From assembly GCF_964204645.1 (NCBI RefSeq), contig NC_134036.1, positions 4,882,001-4,946,000 of the forward strand: a stretch of 64,000 nt of DNA, read 5' to 3'. A program made the position numbers and the translations under genes. This document shows, one piece after another, positions 23,501-35,845 of this stretch; position 1 is the first letter of the stretch; each line of letters opens with the position of its first letter. The notes under the pieces were generated by a model, which saw only the letters and a program-made list of their open reading frames with translations, made no database searches and was not told the origin of the DNA. Source of the DNA: Tubulanus polymorphus. Lineage: Eukaryota; Nemertea; Palaeonemertea; Tubulaniformes; Tubulanidae.

Positions 23501-26500
23501 CATACGAATTTCATTTGCGAAACTGAAAGATGTACCATCGAAAATAGAACAGCAACAATGCGGAATGAAACCAAAAACGACACATTTCTATTTCAAAATA
23601 CTGATTTCAACGATTCGAACTGTACGAATGGTTGGGTAAACATAGATAAACAATGCTATCAAATACTGACAGATTGGAACAGATATCGAGGTCTTGATTC
23701 AAAAACTGCTACAGAGATGTGTCATAGCGTCGGATCTGATATGGGAAAAATATTCCGTAACACAGAAAATGACATCTTAAATTTGATGAAATTATTTCAA
23801 TATCAACATCAATATGGCTCTATACTAACGATGACTTCCAATGACAGACTGCAAGTTATACAGCCAATAATCACCAGAGATGAAATTACTTATATTCATT
23901 CAGTAAAATGGCCGATGAAACATTTTGATAATGCGACAGATACAGCGCATTCTGTTCTGTGTTCGTACAATGTAACTGTCGAAGAGTTAGCTGCTATAAG
24001 CGGTTGTAAATCGTGGCAGTTTAAATGTAACAATCAAAGATGTATCAGCGACCATCGCGTATGTGACACTAAACACGACTGTCAACACGGTGGAGATGAA
24101 CTTAATTGTACGGATATAAATTTACACAGTCAGTTTCAATGCGATGATGGTCAGGTTATATCAATAAGTGGTTTCTGTGATTTCATACAGGATTGTGTGG
24201 ATGGTTCGGATGAGGAATCTTGTATTCATCCACCGTGTTTGTCCGAACAATTTCGCTGCACAAGTGGTCAATGTTTCAGTAGGTCAAGCAGATGTGATGG
24301 AATCACTGATTGTAAAGACGGATCAGATGAAATGGGATGCACTACTGAAATGTGTCAGGGGTTCCTGTGTAACAGTGGAGACTGTATTAGTTCTAAATTT
24401 TATCAGGATGGTGTCGTGGATTGTAGTGGAAGCCTCGAAGAAGATGAATTAGTAACAACTACTAATGTTATAGTGAATCCTACTGTTCAGTGCAATAAAG
24501 AAAACTACTGCACAACTAACTTCACAAATCTCTGTACGAAATCAGATGAACAAAGATGTTCTTTTAATTCTCCTCACTGTTATTCTAGACGTCACAGGTG
24601 TATTCTAGAAAGAATGAAAAATGGTTTCCCAGTTTGTAGGAATCTTGAGCACGTATTGAGATGTGAAGAATTTGAATGTCCAACTGGTACTGTAAAATGT
24701 CCTGCATCGTACTGTATACCGATCAGACAGGTGTGCGATGGTCAATCAGATTGTCCTAATTCAGAAGATGAGCAAAACTGCGAGACATTTTCTTGTCCAG
24801 GAATGTTTAAATGTGGTCAGGAAAATCGGTGTATTCCACAATCTGAAGTTTGTGACGGTTTCGTCAACTGTAAACATACAAAAGATGACGAGGCTTTCTG
24901 TAATGTCACGTGTAAGAAGGGCTGTAGATGTCAAGGTCATTTGATTGATTGTGCGAATGCTCGTTTAAAAGATGTAACTGGTCTTTTCTCGACATCAAGT
25001 CGAGTTTTAATTCTGTCGAATAACAGAATTATTCTGAGCGAGTTGACGTTTTCTTCATTCGTTTATCTTCGAATGCTCAACATCTCTTTCAATGAATTGT
25101 CTCATATTTTACCGAACTCGTTCAGAAACCTGCATAATTTACACATATTAGATCTTACATACAACAACATAACATCATTATCCACAAACACATTCATCGG
25201 GTTGTATAATTTAAAAGAGTTATTGATAACTGAAAATCCTATACGCCATTTAGACGACAATACCTTCCAAGATTTAATGTCATTACAATTTCTGGACCTT
25301 CGAGGGCTTTCAGTTTTGCTGCTTGGCAGAGATGTATTTAGAGGTTTATCTGCATTACAGTCGTTGGATATTAGCAGTAACAGAATCCATCATATTTCAC
25401 GTTATGCTTTTTCAGGATTAAATGAACTTAGAATTCTCGATATCACCAACAACTCTAAATTTATTTTGACTGAGACAGGCGTTTTCGATAATCTAACATC
25501 ATTAGTCTCGTTAACGTCTGATGCTTACAAATTTTGTTGCATGGCTCCGAATGTTGACCAGTGTCTTCCTGAAGCTGATGAATTTTCCTCTTGTTCTGAT
25601 CTGATGGGTAACACAGTCCTCAGAGCTATCATCTGGGTCATCGCTTCATTTAGTTTCTTCGGGAACAGTATCGTCATTTTATTTCGTCTTCGATCAATTC
25701 GACTTTCATCCTCCGAGAAACGTAACACATCTTCTGATATTTTAATCATCAATATCGCAGCTTGTGATTTTCTCATGTCGATTTATTTGTTTTCGATTGC
25801 GGGTGCAGATTACATTTATAAAGGAATTTATTTCCTAAATTCTGAAACTTGGACTGGCAGTTCATTGTGTAGTTTCGCCGGAGTCACGGTGACTATTTCT
25901 TGTGAAGGCTCATTGACGTTTCTATTTATTCTAACACGGCAGAGATTCTCGAATATCGTTAATCCATTTTCTGGAAGCCCGATTACATCGTCGAGATATG
26001 TGTCCATTATTTGTGGCGTGTGTTGGGTTATTATAAGTACAATCTCTATAATACCGCTGTCACAATTATCTTATTTCGGTATTAAATTCTACGGTACTAC
26101 TGGAGTTTGTTTACCTATGAATTTAATATCAATTAATGTCCACGCCTGGCAATATTCATTCGCTATTTTTGCGGTATTCAACTCGTTCATACTCGCTACG
26201 ATAATGGCGACTTATGCGCAAATGTACAGACTCGTATCTGGAAGCAGGACAGGTTCGGGTAGAATCGATCCTACCGAACTGGTTTTAGCACGAAGAAGTT
26301 TGGTGATAAATCTTTGTAATTTATTTTGCTGGCTGCCGTTAATTGTCGTTCAGTTTTGCACGGTATTACGGGTAGAAATACCGAATCAGGTGGCGGCTTG
26401 GCTGGCGGTTCTTTTCTTACCGATCAACTCGTCCCTCAATCCCCTTCTTTACACAATACTGACTATCGATATGAAATCAATACGAGCAAAAACAAAACGC

Positions 26501-26509
26501 TTACGTTAA
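20550..26509 (+). CDS. Unit 4: complete chimeric receptor with type B CUB2, about 1928 aa
   Basis: Exons 20550-21776, 21864-23189 and 23276-26509. Intron 1 is the shortest (87 bp) with a GTGAGT donor. The second CUB module (about residues 150-277) is the type B version, starting CPKYLRL and rich in different residues from units 2/3, whereas CUB1 and the sequence after the module are nearly unchanged. Exon 2 opens with its own variant (NRMWSMKTNSLF). In lectin domain 1 the WYQPTNN found in most units is WCKPTNN, adding an unpaired Cys. A second extra Cys appears at RCTIENRT. Lectin domain 2 is the 'GWVNI' type. TM1 reads FFGNS, the classical GN form; TM3 is QRF; tail KRLR; AATAAA at 26508-26513 overlaps the stop. 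From about 25140 to the end and on into spacer 4 it is almost identical to unit 6. Confidence 0.9.
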
Positions 26510-28188
26510 TAAATGTTTTAAACAGTCTAAACGCTTTTATCCGTCAAATATTATCGGGTTGTCCTATTTAAGCTCAAGAGTAGTTTTCATTTTGATTATT
26601 CGTTCATAAAGTTCACACATTTCACCCCAAATCATCCCCTCTCTGCAAGACGCGTTGGGAACTATAGAAAATATTGGAATTTTAAACATGATATTGATTT
26701 CTCAAAAACATGGGCGAACGAAGTTATCAGAATATTTCTGAAATATAATCGGGCGTGGGTATTCACGACACGTGGAAACGATGGAACCGAAAATTTATTT
26801 AGAATTGGATAAGAAATGTGGTGCGAATATCAAATTGCCCAAATTAAAGCGAGATGTTGAACCTGTTATTTTTCATTTTACCTGCTAATTCAGCTTCATA
26901 GAAATAAAAGATGAATTGACCTCGTAAATACTCAGCGCATCATTAGAGTTGTTAAAATTCTAAGGCGTCACGTTTGAAACATATAGCTTAATCTTTTCTT
27001 TCATTTCTTAATATAAGATAGCGAATATTTCGTTTTCTCTTTAAGATATCAATCGAATGCGGAATTTTAGTTAAAAAATAATGATTGTTTTAACAAAGCG
27101 CGAGGGAGTAGAGAATAGATTTCTATATCGCAAACACTTTCTTTTCGGATTCATCACTTTGACCGTACGTACGAGTAACGTTAAGATAATAAATAGGTCA
27201 AGAGATTTTAGGGCGTTTTTCAACCAGTGTTGTTTATAAGTAACGGTAAATTTCATTTTTATAGGAAATCGATTTTTGCCCAGACTCGAGCTACCCACTC
27301 GCCAGTCATCAACTGGTGGATCTGTCTTTCAATTACGAATAAATGTAAATACAGCCTACGAAGCATTTTACAGAACTGAATTGGATTGGAGAATGTGTAC
27401 GCTGAAAGTTACCAATTACGTGTTTGGTCTAATGAAAACCCAGACGATATTGACATAACATCCAACTATGTTATATCCTATCGATTTTCAATTACAAACA
27501 CGAACCCGCTGTTTTATTCCCGGTATGTTCGATCTCTTTGTTTTATAACACATTAATCTAATTATCCTAACATTAAACTAACCGATCGAACGAATAAGAA
27601 GGGCAATACATATTTCAGGATCGAAAACTTCAAAACGCGGTTCGTGAATTCGCGAAAACAGCGTCTTAGTAACGCGTAAAGTAACGCGCTACGACTGGTT
27701 TGAACTCACGCCAGTCGCCAATTTTCAAAACGGTCAAAATCCCGAAACCGAGTAATACGTATAAACTGCGATTCCAATAATAATCATAAAGTCGAATTTG
27801 TCGGAAGGTCGAGCGAAAATATATATTCGACTAGCTAATGAAATATTAATCTAAAAATAAAATACGTAAACGAACGGAACGAAATAATTGGGATATTTTT
27901 ATGTATAATTGGACATGAATATTTACCGCGCCTGAAGGAAACGTGAAACTGAAAATTGCTGAACAGATTGATGGTAATTACTGGAGAACTCGCTCGAAAG
28001 AAATGTCAACGTTTGAAAATATGTTTGTATCCTGAATTTGCTGATTGCAGCAAATGAATAGTAAGAAATCTCAAATGCTCCATCATTTATGGATAGAACA
28101 TGAAGATAGAAAGTAATGTGAAAAGGCGATCAGTGATTGAAATAACAACTTTTGAATCTGGAATGATTTCCAACGTTGTGTTGTGTTG
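26510..28188. other. Spacer 4: between units 4 and 5
   Basis: Nearly identical to spacer 6 along its whole length, with only scattered substitutions (such as ACATGG for ACCCTG near 26710) and small indels. The palindrome carries one mismatch (TTCGTGAATTCGCGAA, 27641-27656). TATA-like AAAATATATATT lies at 27816-27827. The 45-bp stretch is present. No gene seen; short frames on both strands around 27070-27460 are not preserved between spacers. Confidence 0.6.
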
Positions 28189-28189
28189 A
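28163..28189 (+). promoter_or_regulatory. Upstream mini-ORF of unit 5 (TGATG)
   Basis: Eight codons (MISNVVLC) with the TGA overlapping the ATG at 28189. Length and overlap are kept although two codons differ from unit 2. Confidence 0.45.
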
Positions 28190-31100
28190 TGTTGTTCGGT
28201 ATGGAGCAGCGACTGAGAGCGCTGTTTATAGCGTCGCTGATCGTCTGTAGAGTTCGCATCGCGCGCGCTGATCGCGCAGACTCTATCGACGAATCGTCTG
28301 TGACGGTAAGTTCGTCTTGTAACAACACGTGGTACCCGCTAGATTCTACGTCCGGTTACATCGTTTCACCGAATTACCCTTCGTTAACAAGCGGAGTTGA
28401 ATGTCGTTGGTTCATCAACAGCTCTTTACCGGGAACTGTTCGCGTCCAAGTTTACCACAACATCGAGCCGTCAATATTCTGTAGTGATAACTACCTTCTC
28501 GTCTACGAGTCTGATAACAGATTCTGCGGCGATGGAAAAAGTGAAATTCGTCGTAACGATTCGATCTCGTTGATGTTTAGGAGTAACATCGATGGTGCGC
28601 GAGGTAGTCGGGTTTATATCATATATCGTTATCAACGAAATCATTTGTTAATTAGTCACGATTGCCCCAAATATCTCCGATTGAACGAAATACAAACATC
28701 AAAAGGATACAGATATCAGATAAGCTACTTACTAACGTGCAAATTGTTTTTGGACTGGATCGGGATGCCGGATGATTTTGGCATGAACCTGACCTTAAGA
28801 AAGCTAAGTTTGAAAGTAAGCCCAGCTGCTGATCCAGCGACGACTCTTAAAGTCTACGACGGATGGAACACCAGCAGTGAACCTATAGGTCTTATACGAG
28901 AACAAACCGGGCATCCACCGTCATCATTTTATACTAAAACAAGCAAAGCCGTCATATCACTGCTATATCCTCGACTGTTTTTCGAAACACAGCTTCTAAT
29001 TCAAATATACAAAATATCAGATTGGAACGTCTCTAATCCGTTGATTCAGATCTCTAATAACGAGTCGGGAGTGCTCATACCCGATGACAACAGTTTACAC
29101 GTAATAACTCGATCGAAACACTTACACTGCTGGTCTATCACAGTGCAGGTGTTACAGTACGTCGTCTTCAACTGGACACGCGATATCGTCACAACCGCTG
29201 ACGTCATTGGTGTATATAAACTAGAAGGGTTACGCGTTGTGGGAACTGATATTTTACTCGGTTACAACTACCTGCAATCACTGAGTGTTAAATCTGATGG
29301 ATTTCTCGTCATACTGTGTGTTTTGAAAGCAATGGTTCACGGGTATGTGAGATTTGTAATAAACTATAAAATTGAATCTATTTCGATGAATGATATGAAG
29401 GTCAACAACCGTGAGGTGAGTATTACCTGTGAATTTATGTTATCCCGTATCGAAATGACACATTTCACCACGAATTCGTCTGATATACTAGAAATATTGG
29501 CTAACTCTAGGTACCGGTGAACCGAATGCGGTCTCTGACGCAAGACTCGCTGTTTACAAAACGAAATAAAGGTTCGGTGAATTATCGCGTCACTAGATAC
29601 GAGTTCAAATGGAAAGTCGATATTTATGAAGTGAATATGGAACTAACAGTTTTATCAGAGAACTGCGAGCGAGCTGGATTTTACATATTCGACGGTGGTA
29701 ATTTCACGGCTAGACGATACGGTCCGTATTGTCCTCGTTTATGGATATACGACCGTAACGTCGTCAGTCTGATTACATCAGGTGGATCGGTTACTGTAGT
29801 AGGATACGCTTATAACTGGGATGATCAGTTAACAGTCGATAAGATATCATATCTCAGATTTCGTCCTACCGACTGTGACGGGTACGTTTTAAAGGAGGGA
29901 AAATGTCAGATCAATATGACGTCACACTGTCTCGTGATTACACCCGAAAACCGACGCCTTCCTTTGAGAAATATTAATATATTATCAGAACACGAATATC
30001 AAATTGACCGATGTTTTCAGGATCATCTATCTTTTGGTTCTTGTACCAGGTATCTGACATTGAGTAGTCAGTTTCCTATTAACGGAATCGTATTGAACAG
30101 TGTGAAAACGCGTGTGACGAATGTATTCTGGTTTTATCCCTTATTAATTGAACTACGACGTGAATGTCAACGATTGAAGAAAGAATTTGTAGATGGGGTT
30201 ATCGACCAGGCACCACTGAATGATAATTGCGGAATCATTCAGTCACCGAACTACCCTGGATCAGCAGGGCAAACCAGGGAATCATTAATATATAGTTTTC
30301 AATTGAGCATCACTCGACGAATTCAGCACTACAGATTTGTGATAAAACATATTGAAATGATACGATGTGAGAAATCACACCCGTCAGACAAGGACCTGAT
30401 TCTAATAAAACAATCCATTACTGATACAACTAGCGGCCAAACACATCAACGCGAAAATAGAATATGTGACAATAACGCGTTACCAGGACTTGTGTTTTAT
30501 AGTTTAAGACATGAGAACCTCAGGTTTGAGGTGAAATATAACATACCGACATTTCAAATACAATACACATTAGAACAGTCGATACCGGTAAAACAGTTTA
30601 AAAATGTCTGTAAATCAGGATTTTTAGATTCGGGAATTTCATGCGTAAAATACATCAGAGATGAACGTCTGAATTGGGAGAATGCTGAATTGTACTGTAG
30701 ACAGAAGTACGCGGGACATCTACTCAGTATCAACTCACAACAGGAAATGATTTCTATTAAAAGATTATTCGCTACAAAGCTTCTTCTAAAGGCATATTCA
30801 CAGATAGCGCTCATAATGATGATTGGATTAAAACTGCAAGTAAGTCATAAAATAAGTCATTAGAAAGTTTGTATATAAGAATTTGATGTTATGTTTAATC
30901 ACGTGTTTGCAACTTAATTTTTCAGCCCGTTTCTGGTTATTACACGTGGACTGACGGGAAACCATTGAGCTACACAGAGTGGTATAAACCTACAAATAAC
31001 GACACGATACCAGAAGTTATTCGAGGATTGATATCTTCTCTCAGAAAACAACCGATAAATGACGTCAATATGCCGTGTACAGCGATGATACTGAATAATC

Positions 31101-34100
31101 CACGAGGATCAGCGAACTGGGTTCGATTCCCCTGCGAAATTGAAGAGGTTCATACGAATTTCATTTGCGAAACTGAAAGATTTACCATCGAAAATAGAAC
31201 AGCAACCATGTGGAATGTAACCAAAAACGACACATTTCTATTTCAAAATACTGATTTCAACGATTCGAACTGTACGATTGGTTGGGTAAACATAGGTAAA
31301 CAATGCTATCAAATACTGACAGATTGGAACAGATATCGAGGTCTTGATTCAAAAACTGCTACAGAGATGTGTCATAGCGTCGGATCTGATATGGGAAAAA
31401 TATTCCGTAACACAGAAAATGACATCTTAAATTTGATGAAATTATTTCAATATCAACATCAATATAGCTCTATACTAACGATGACTTCCAATGACAGACT
31501 GCAAGTTATAAACCCAATAATCACTAGAGATGAAATTACTTATATTCAATCAGTTAAATGGATGACGAAACAGTTTGATAATGTGACGGATACAGCGCAT
31601 TCTGTTTTGTGTTCATACAATGTAACTGATGAAGAGTTATCATCTATAAGCGGTTGTAAATCGTGGCAGTTTAAATGTAACGATCAAAGATGTATAAGCG
31701 ACCATCGCGTATGTGATACCAGACACGACTGTCAACACGGCGAGGATGAACTCATTTGTACGGATATAAATTTACACAGTCAGTTTCAATGCGATGATGG
31801 TCAGTTGATATCAATAAGTGGATTCTGTGACTTCATAGAGGATTGTGTGGATGGTTCGGATGAGGAACCTTGTATTCATCCCCCGTGTTTGTCTGAACAA
31901 TTTCGCTGCACAAGTGGTCAATGTTTCAGTAGGTCAAGTAGATGTGATGGAGTCACTGATTGTAAAGACGGATCAGATGAAATGGGATGCACTACTGAAA
32001 TGTGTCAGGGGTTCCTGTGTAACAGTGGAAACTGTATCAGTTCTCAGTTGTATCAGGATGGTGTCGTGGATTGTAGTGGAAGCCTCGAAGAAGATGAATT
32101 AGTAACAACTTCTAATGTTACAGTGAATCCTACTGTTCAGTGCAATGATGGAAACTACTGCACAACTAACTTTACCAATCTCTGTACGGAATCAGATGAA
32201 CAAAGGTGTTCTTTCAATTCTCCTCACTGTTATTCAAGACGTCACAGATGTATTCTAGAAAGAATGTCAAATGGTTTCCCAGTTTGTAGAAATCTTGAGC
32301 ATGTATTGAGATGTGAAGAATTTGAATGTCCAGCTGGTACTGTAAAATGTCCAGCATCGTACTGTATACCGATCAGACAGGTGTGCGATGGTCAATCAGA
32401 TTGTCCTAATTTAGAAGATGAACAAAACTGCGAGACATTTTCTTGTCCTGGGATGTTTAAATGTGGTCAGGAAAATCGGTGTATTCCCCAATCTGAAGTT
32501 TGTGACGGTTTCGTCAACTGTAAACATACAAATGATGACGAGGCTTTCTGTAATGTCACGTGTGAGAAGGGCTGTAGATGTCAAGGTCATTTGATTGATT
32601 GTGCGAATGCTCGTTTAAAAGATGTAACTGGTCTTTTCTCGACATCAAGTCGAGTTTTAATTCTGTCGAATAACAGAATCATTCTGAGCGAGTCGACGTT
32701 TTCTTTATTCGTTTATCTTCGAATGCTCAACATCTCCTTCAATGAATTGTCTCATATTTTACCGAACTCGTTCACAAACCTGAATAATTTACATACATTA
32801 GATCTTAGGTACAACAACATAACATCATTATCCACAAACACATTCATCGGGTTGTATAATTTAAAAGAGTTATTGATAACTGAAAATCCAATACGCCATT
32901 TAGACGACAATACCTTCCAAGATTTAATGTCATTACAAATTCTTAACCTTCAAGGCCTTTCAGTTTTGCTGCTTGGTAGAAATGTATTTAGAGGTTTATC
33001 TGCATTACAGTCGTTGAATATCAGCAGTAACAGAATCCATCATATTTCACGATATGCTTTTTCAGGATTAAATGAACTTAAAATTCTCGATTTCACCAAC
33101 AACTCTAAATTTATTTTGACTGAGACAAGCGTTTTCGATAATCTAACATCATTAGTCTCGTTAACGTCTGATGCTTACAAATTTTGCTGCATGGCTCCGA
33201 ATGTTGACCAGTGTCTTCCCGAAGCTGATGAATTTTCCTCCTGTTCTGATCTGATGGGTAACACAATCCTCAGAGCTATCATCTGGATCATCGCTTCATT
33301 TAGTTTCTTCGCGAACAGTATCGTCATTTTATTTCGTCTTCGATCAATTCGACTTTCATCCTCCGAAAAGCGCAACACATCCTCTGACATCCTCATTATC
33401 AATATCGCAGCTTGTGATTTTCTGATGTCGATTTATTTGTTTTCGATTGCGGGTGCAGATTATATTTATAAAGGAGATTATTTCCTAAACTCTGAAACTT
33501 GGACGGATAGTTCATTGTGTAGTTTCGCCGGAGTTACGGTGACTATTTCTTGTGAAGGCTCATTGACGTTTCTATTCATTCTAACACGGCAAAGATTCTC
33601 GAATATCGTTAACCCATTTTCTGGAAGCCCGATTAGATCACCGAGATATGTGTCCATTATTTGTGGCGTGTGTTGGGTTACTATAAGTACAATCTCTATA
33701 ATACCGCTGTCACAATTATCTTATTTCGGTATTAAATTCTACGGTACTACTGGAGTTTGTTTACCTATGAATTTAATATCAATTGATGTCAACGCCTGGC
33801 AATATTCATTCGCTATTTTTGCGGTATTCAACTCATTCATACTCGCTACGATAATGGCGACTTATGCACAAATGTACAGACTCGTATCTGGAAGCAGGAC
33901 AGGTTCGGGTAGAATCGATCCTACGGAACTGGTTTTAGCACGAAGAAGTTTGGTGATAAATCTTTGTAATTTATTTTGCTGGCTGCCGTTAATTATCGTT
34001 CAGTTTTGCGCGGTATTACGGGTAGAAATACCGAATCAGGTGGCGGCTTGGCTGGCGGTTCTTTTCTTACCGATCAACTCGTCCCTCAATCCCCTTCTTT

Positions 34101-34162
34101 ACACAATACTGACTATCGATATGAAATCAATACGAGCCAAAACTAAACGCTTTCGGCAATAA
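28189..34162 (+). CDS. Unit 5: complete chimeric receptor with type B CUB2, about 1930 aa
   Basis: Exons 28189-29415, 29511-30839 and 30926-34162. Intron 1 is 95 bp; read without splicing it stays open for about 35 codons, to a stop just inside exon 2, so a retained intron would give a truncated secreted CUB protein. Splicing at GTGAG / CTCTAG restores the frame shared with all other units. CUB2 is type B, close to units 4 and 8. The fourth CUB-like module has the shortened PRLWIYD variant instead of PRLFTPYD. Lectin domain 1 has WYKPTNN. The 3' third (from about 33175) tracks units 2/3 rather than unit 4: FFANS in TM1, QRF in TM3, tail KRFRQ, AATAAA at 34158-34163 overlapping the stop. Confidence 0.9.
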
Positions 34163-35844
34163 ATGTTTCAAACAGTCTTAACGCATTGATCCGGCAAATA
34201 TTATCGGGTTGTCCTATCTAAGCTCAAGAATTGTTATTTTTAATTGTACGTTCGAGTATTAAAGTTCACACATTTCACCCGAAATCATGCCCTCTCTGCA
34301 AGATGCGTCCGAAAACTATAGACAATATTGGAATTTTAAACATGATATTAAACCTGAGCGAACGAAGTTATCAGAATATTTCTGAAATATAATCGGGCGT
34401 GGGTATTAACGACACGTGGATACGATAGAACCGAAAATTTATTTAGAATTGGATAAGAAATGTGGTGCGAATATCAAATTGCCCAAAATTACCGCGAGAT
34501 GTTGAACCTGTAATTTTTTATTTTACCTGCTAATTCGGGTTCATGAAAATAAAAGATGAATTGACCTCGTAATTGACCTCGTAATTACTCGGCGCATCAT
34601 TAGAGTTGGTAAAATTCTAAGCCGTCATGTTTGAAACATTTAACCAAATCTTTACTTTATATCTAATATAAGATAGCGAATATTTCGTTTCCTCTTGATC
34701 TCAATCGAATGCGAAAATTCGTTTTAAGAAAAAAAATAATTCTTTTCACAATGCGCGGGGGAGTATAGAATAGATTGTTATATCGCAAACACTTTCGTTT
34801 TGGATTCATCACTTTGACCGTACGTACGAGTAACGTTAAGATAATAAATAGGTCAAGAGATTTTAGGGCGTTTTTTAACCAGTGTTGTTTATAAGTAACG
34901 GTAAATTTCATTTTTATAGGAAATCGATTTTTGCCCAGACTCCAGCTACCCACTCGCCAGTCATCAACTGGTGGATCTGTCTTTCAATTACGAATAAATG
35001 TTAATACAGCCTACAAAGTATTTTACAGAACTGAATTGGATTGGAGAATGTTTACGCTGAAAGAAACCAATATTATGTGCTTTGGTCTAATGAAAAACCC
35101 AGACGATTTTGACATAACATCCAACTATGATATATCCTATCGAATTCCAATGACAAACACGAACCCGCTGTTTTATTCCCGGTATGTTCGATTTCTTGGT
35201 TTTATAACTCATTAATCTAATTAACATTAAACTAACCGATCGAACGAGTAAGAAGGGCAATACATATTTCAAGATCGAAAACTTAAAAACGCGGTTTGCG
35301 AATTCGCGAAAACGGCGCCTTACTAACGCGTAAAGTAACGCGCTGCGACTGGTTTGAACACACGCCAGTCGCCGATTTTCAAAACGGTTAGAATCCTGAA
35401 ACCATGCGATGCGTATAAACTGCGATTCCAGTAATATTCATAGGGTCGAATTTTGTCGGACGGTCGAGCGAAAATATATATACGACTAGCTAATGAAATA
35501 TTAATTTAAAAATAAAATAGGCAAACGAACGACACGGAATAATTGGGATATTTTTATATATGATTGGACATGGATATTTACCGCGCCTAAAGGAAACGTG
35601 AAACGTGAAAATTGCTGCACAGATTGATGGTAATTACTGGAGAACTCGTTCGAAAGTAATGTCAACGTTTGAAAATATATTTGTACCCTGAATTTGCTGA
35701 TTGCAGCAAACGAATACTAAGAAATCTCAAATGCTCCATCATTAATGGAGAGAACTTGAAGATAGAAAGTAATGTGAAAAGGCGATCAGTGATTGAAATA
35801 ACAACTTTAGAATCTGGAATGAATTTCAACGTTGTGTCGTGTTG
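34163..35844. other. Spacer 5: between units 5 and 6, mosaic of two spacer types
   Basis: The first 250 bp follow spacers 1-2 (as the unit 5 3' end does). From about 34430 it follows the type found in spacers 7 and 8, so a recombination joint lies near there. A 12-bp unit TTGACCTCGTAA is tandemly doubled at 34561-34584 and single elsewhere. The 45-bp stretch absent from spacers 1-2 lies at about 34878-34922. Palindrome with one mismatch at 35295-35310; TATA-like tract starts at 35471. No gene seen. Confidence 0.6.
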
Positions 35845-35845
35845 A
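35819..35845 (+). promoter_or_regulatory. Upstream mini-ORF of unit 6 (TGATG)
   Basis: Eight codons (MNFNVVSC) with the TGA overlapping the ATG at 35845. Confidence 0.45.

Noticed and set aside
27276-27458. Plus-strand spacer frame starting MPRLELPTRQ, preceded by an acceptor-like TTTTTATAG
   Set aside because: In spacers 1 and 2 the same stretch has an in-frame TAG and changed sequence, so it is not kept as coding. A noncoding 5' exon cannot be excluded but nothing supports it.
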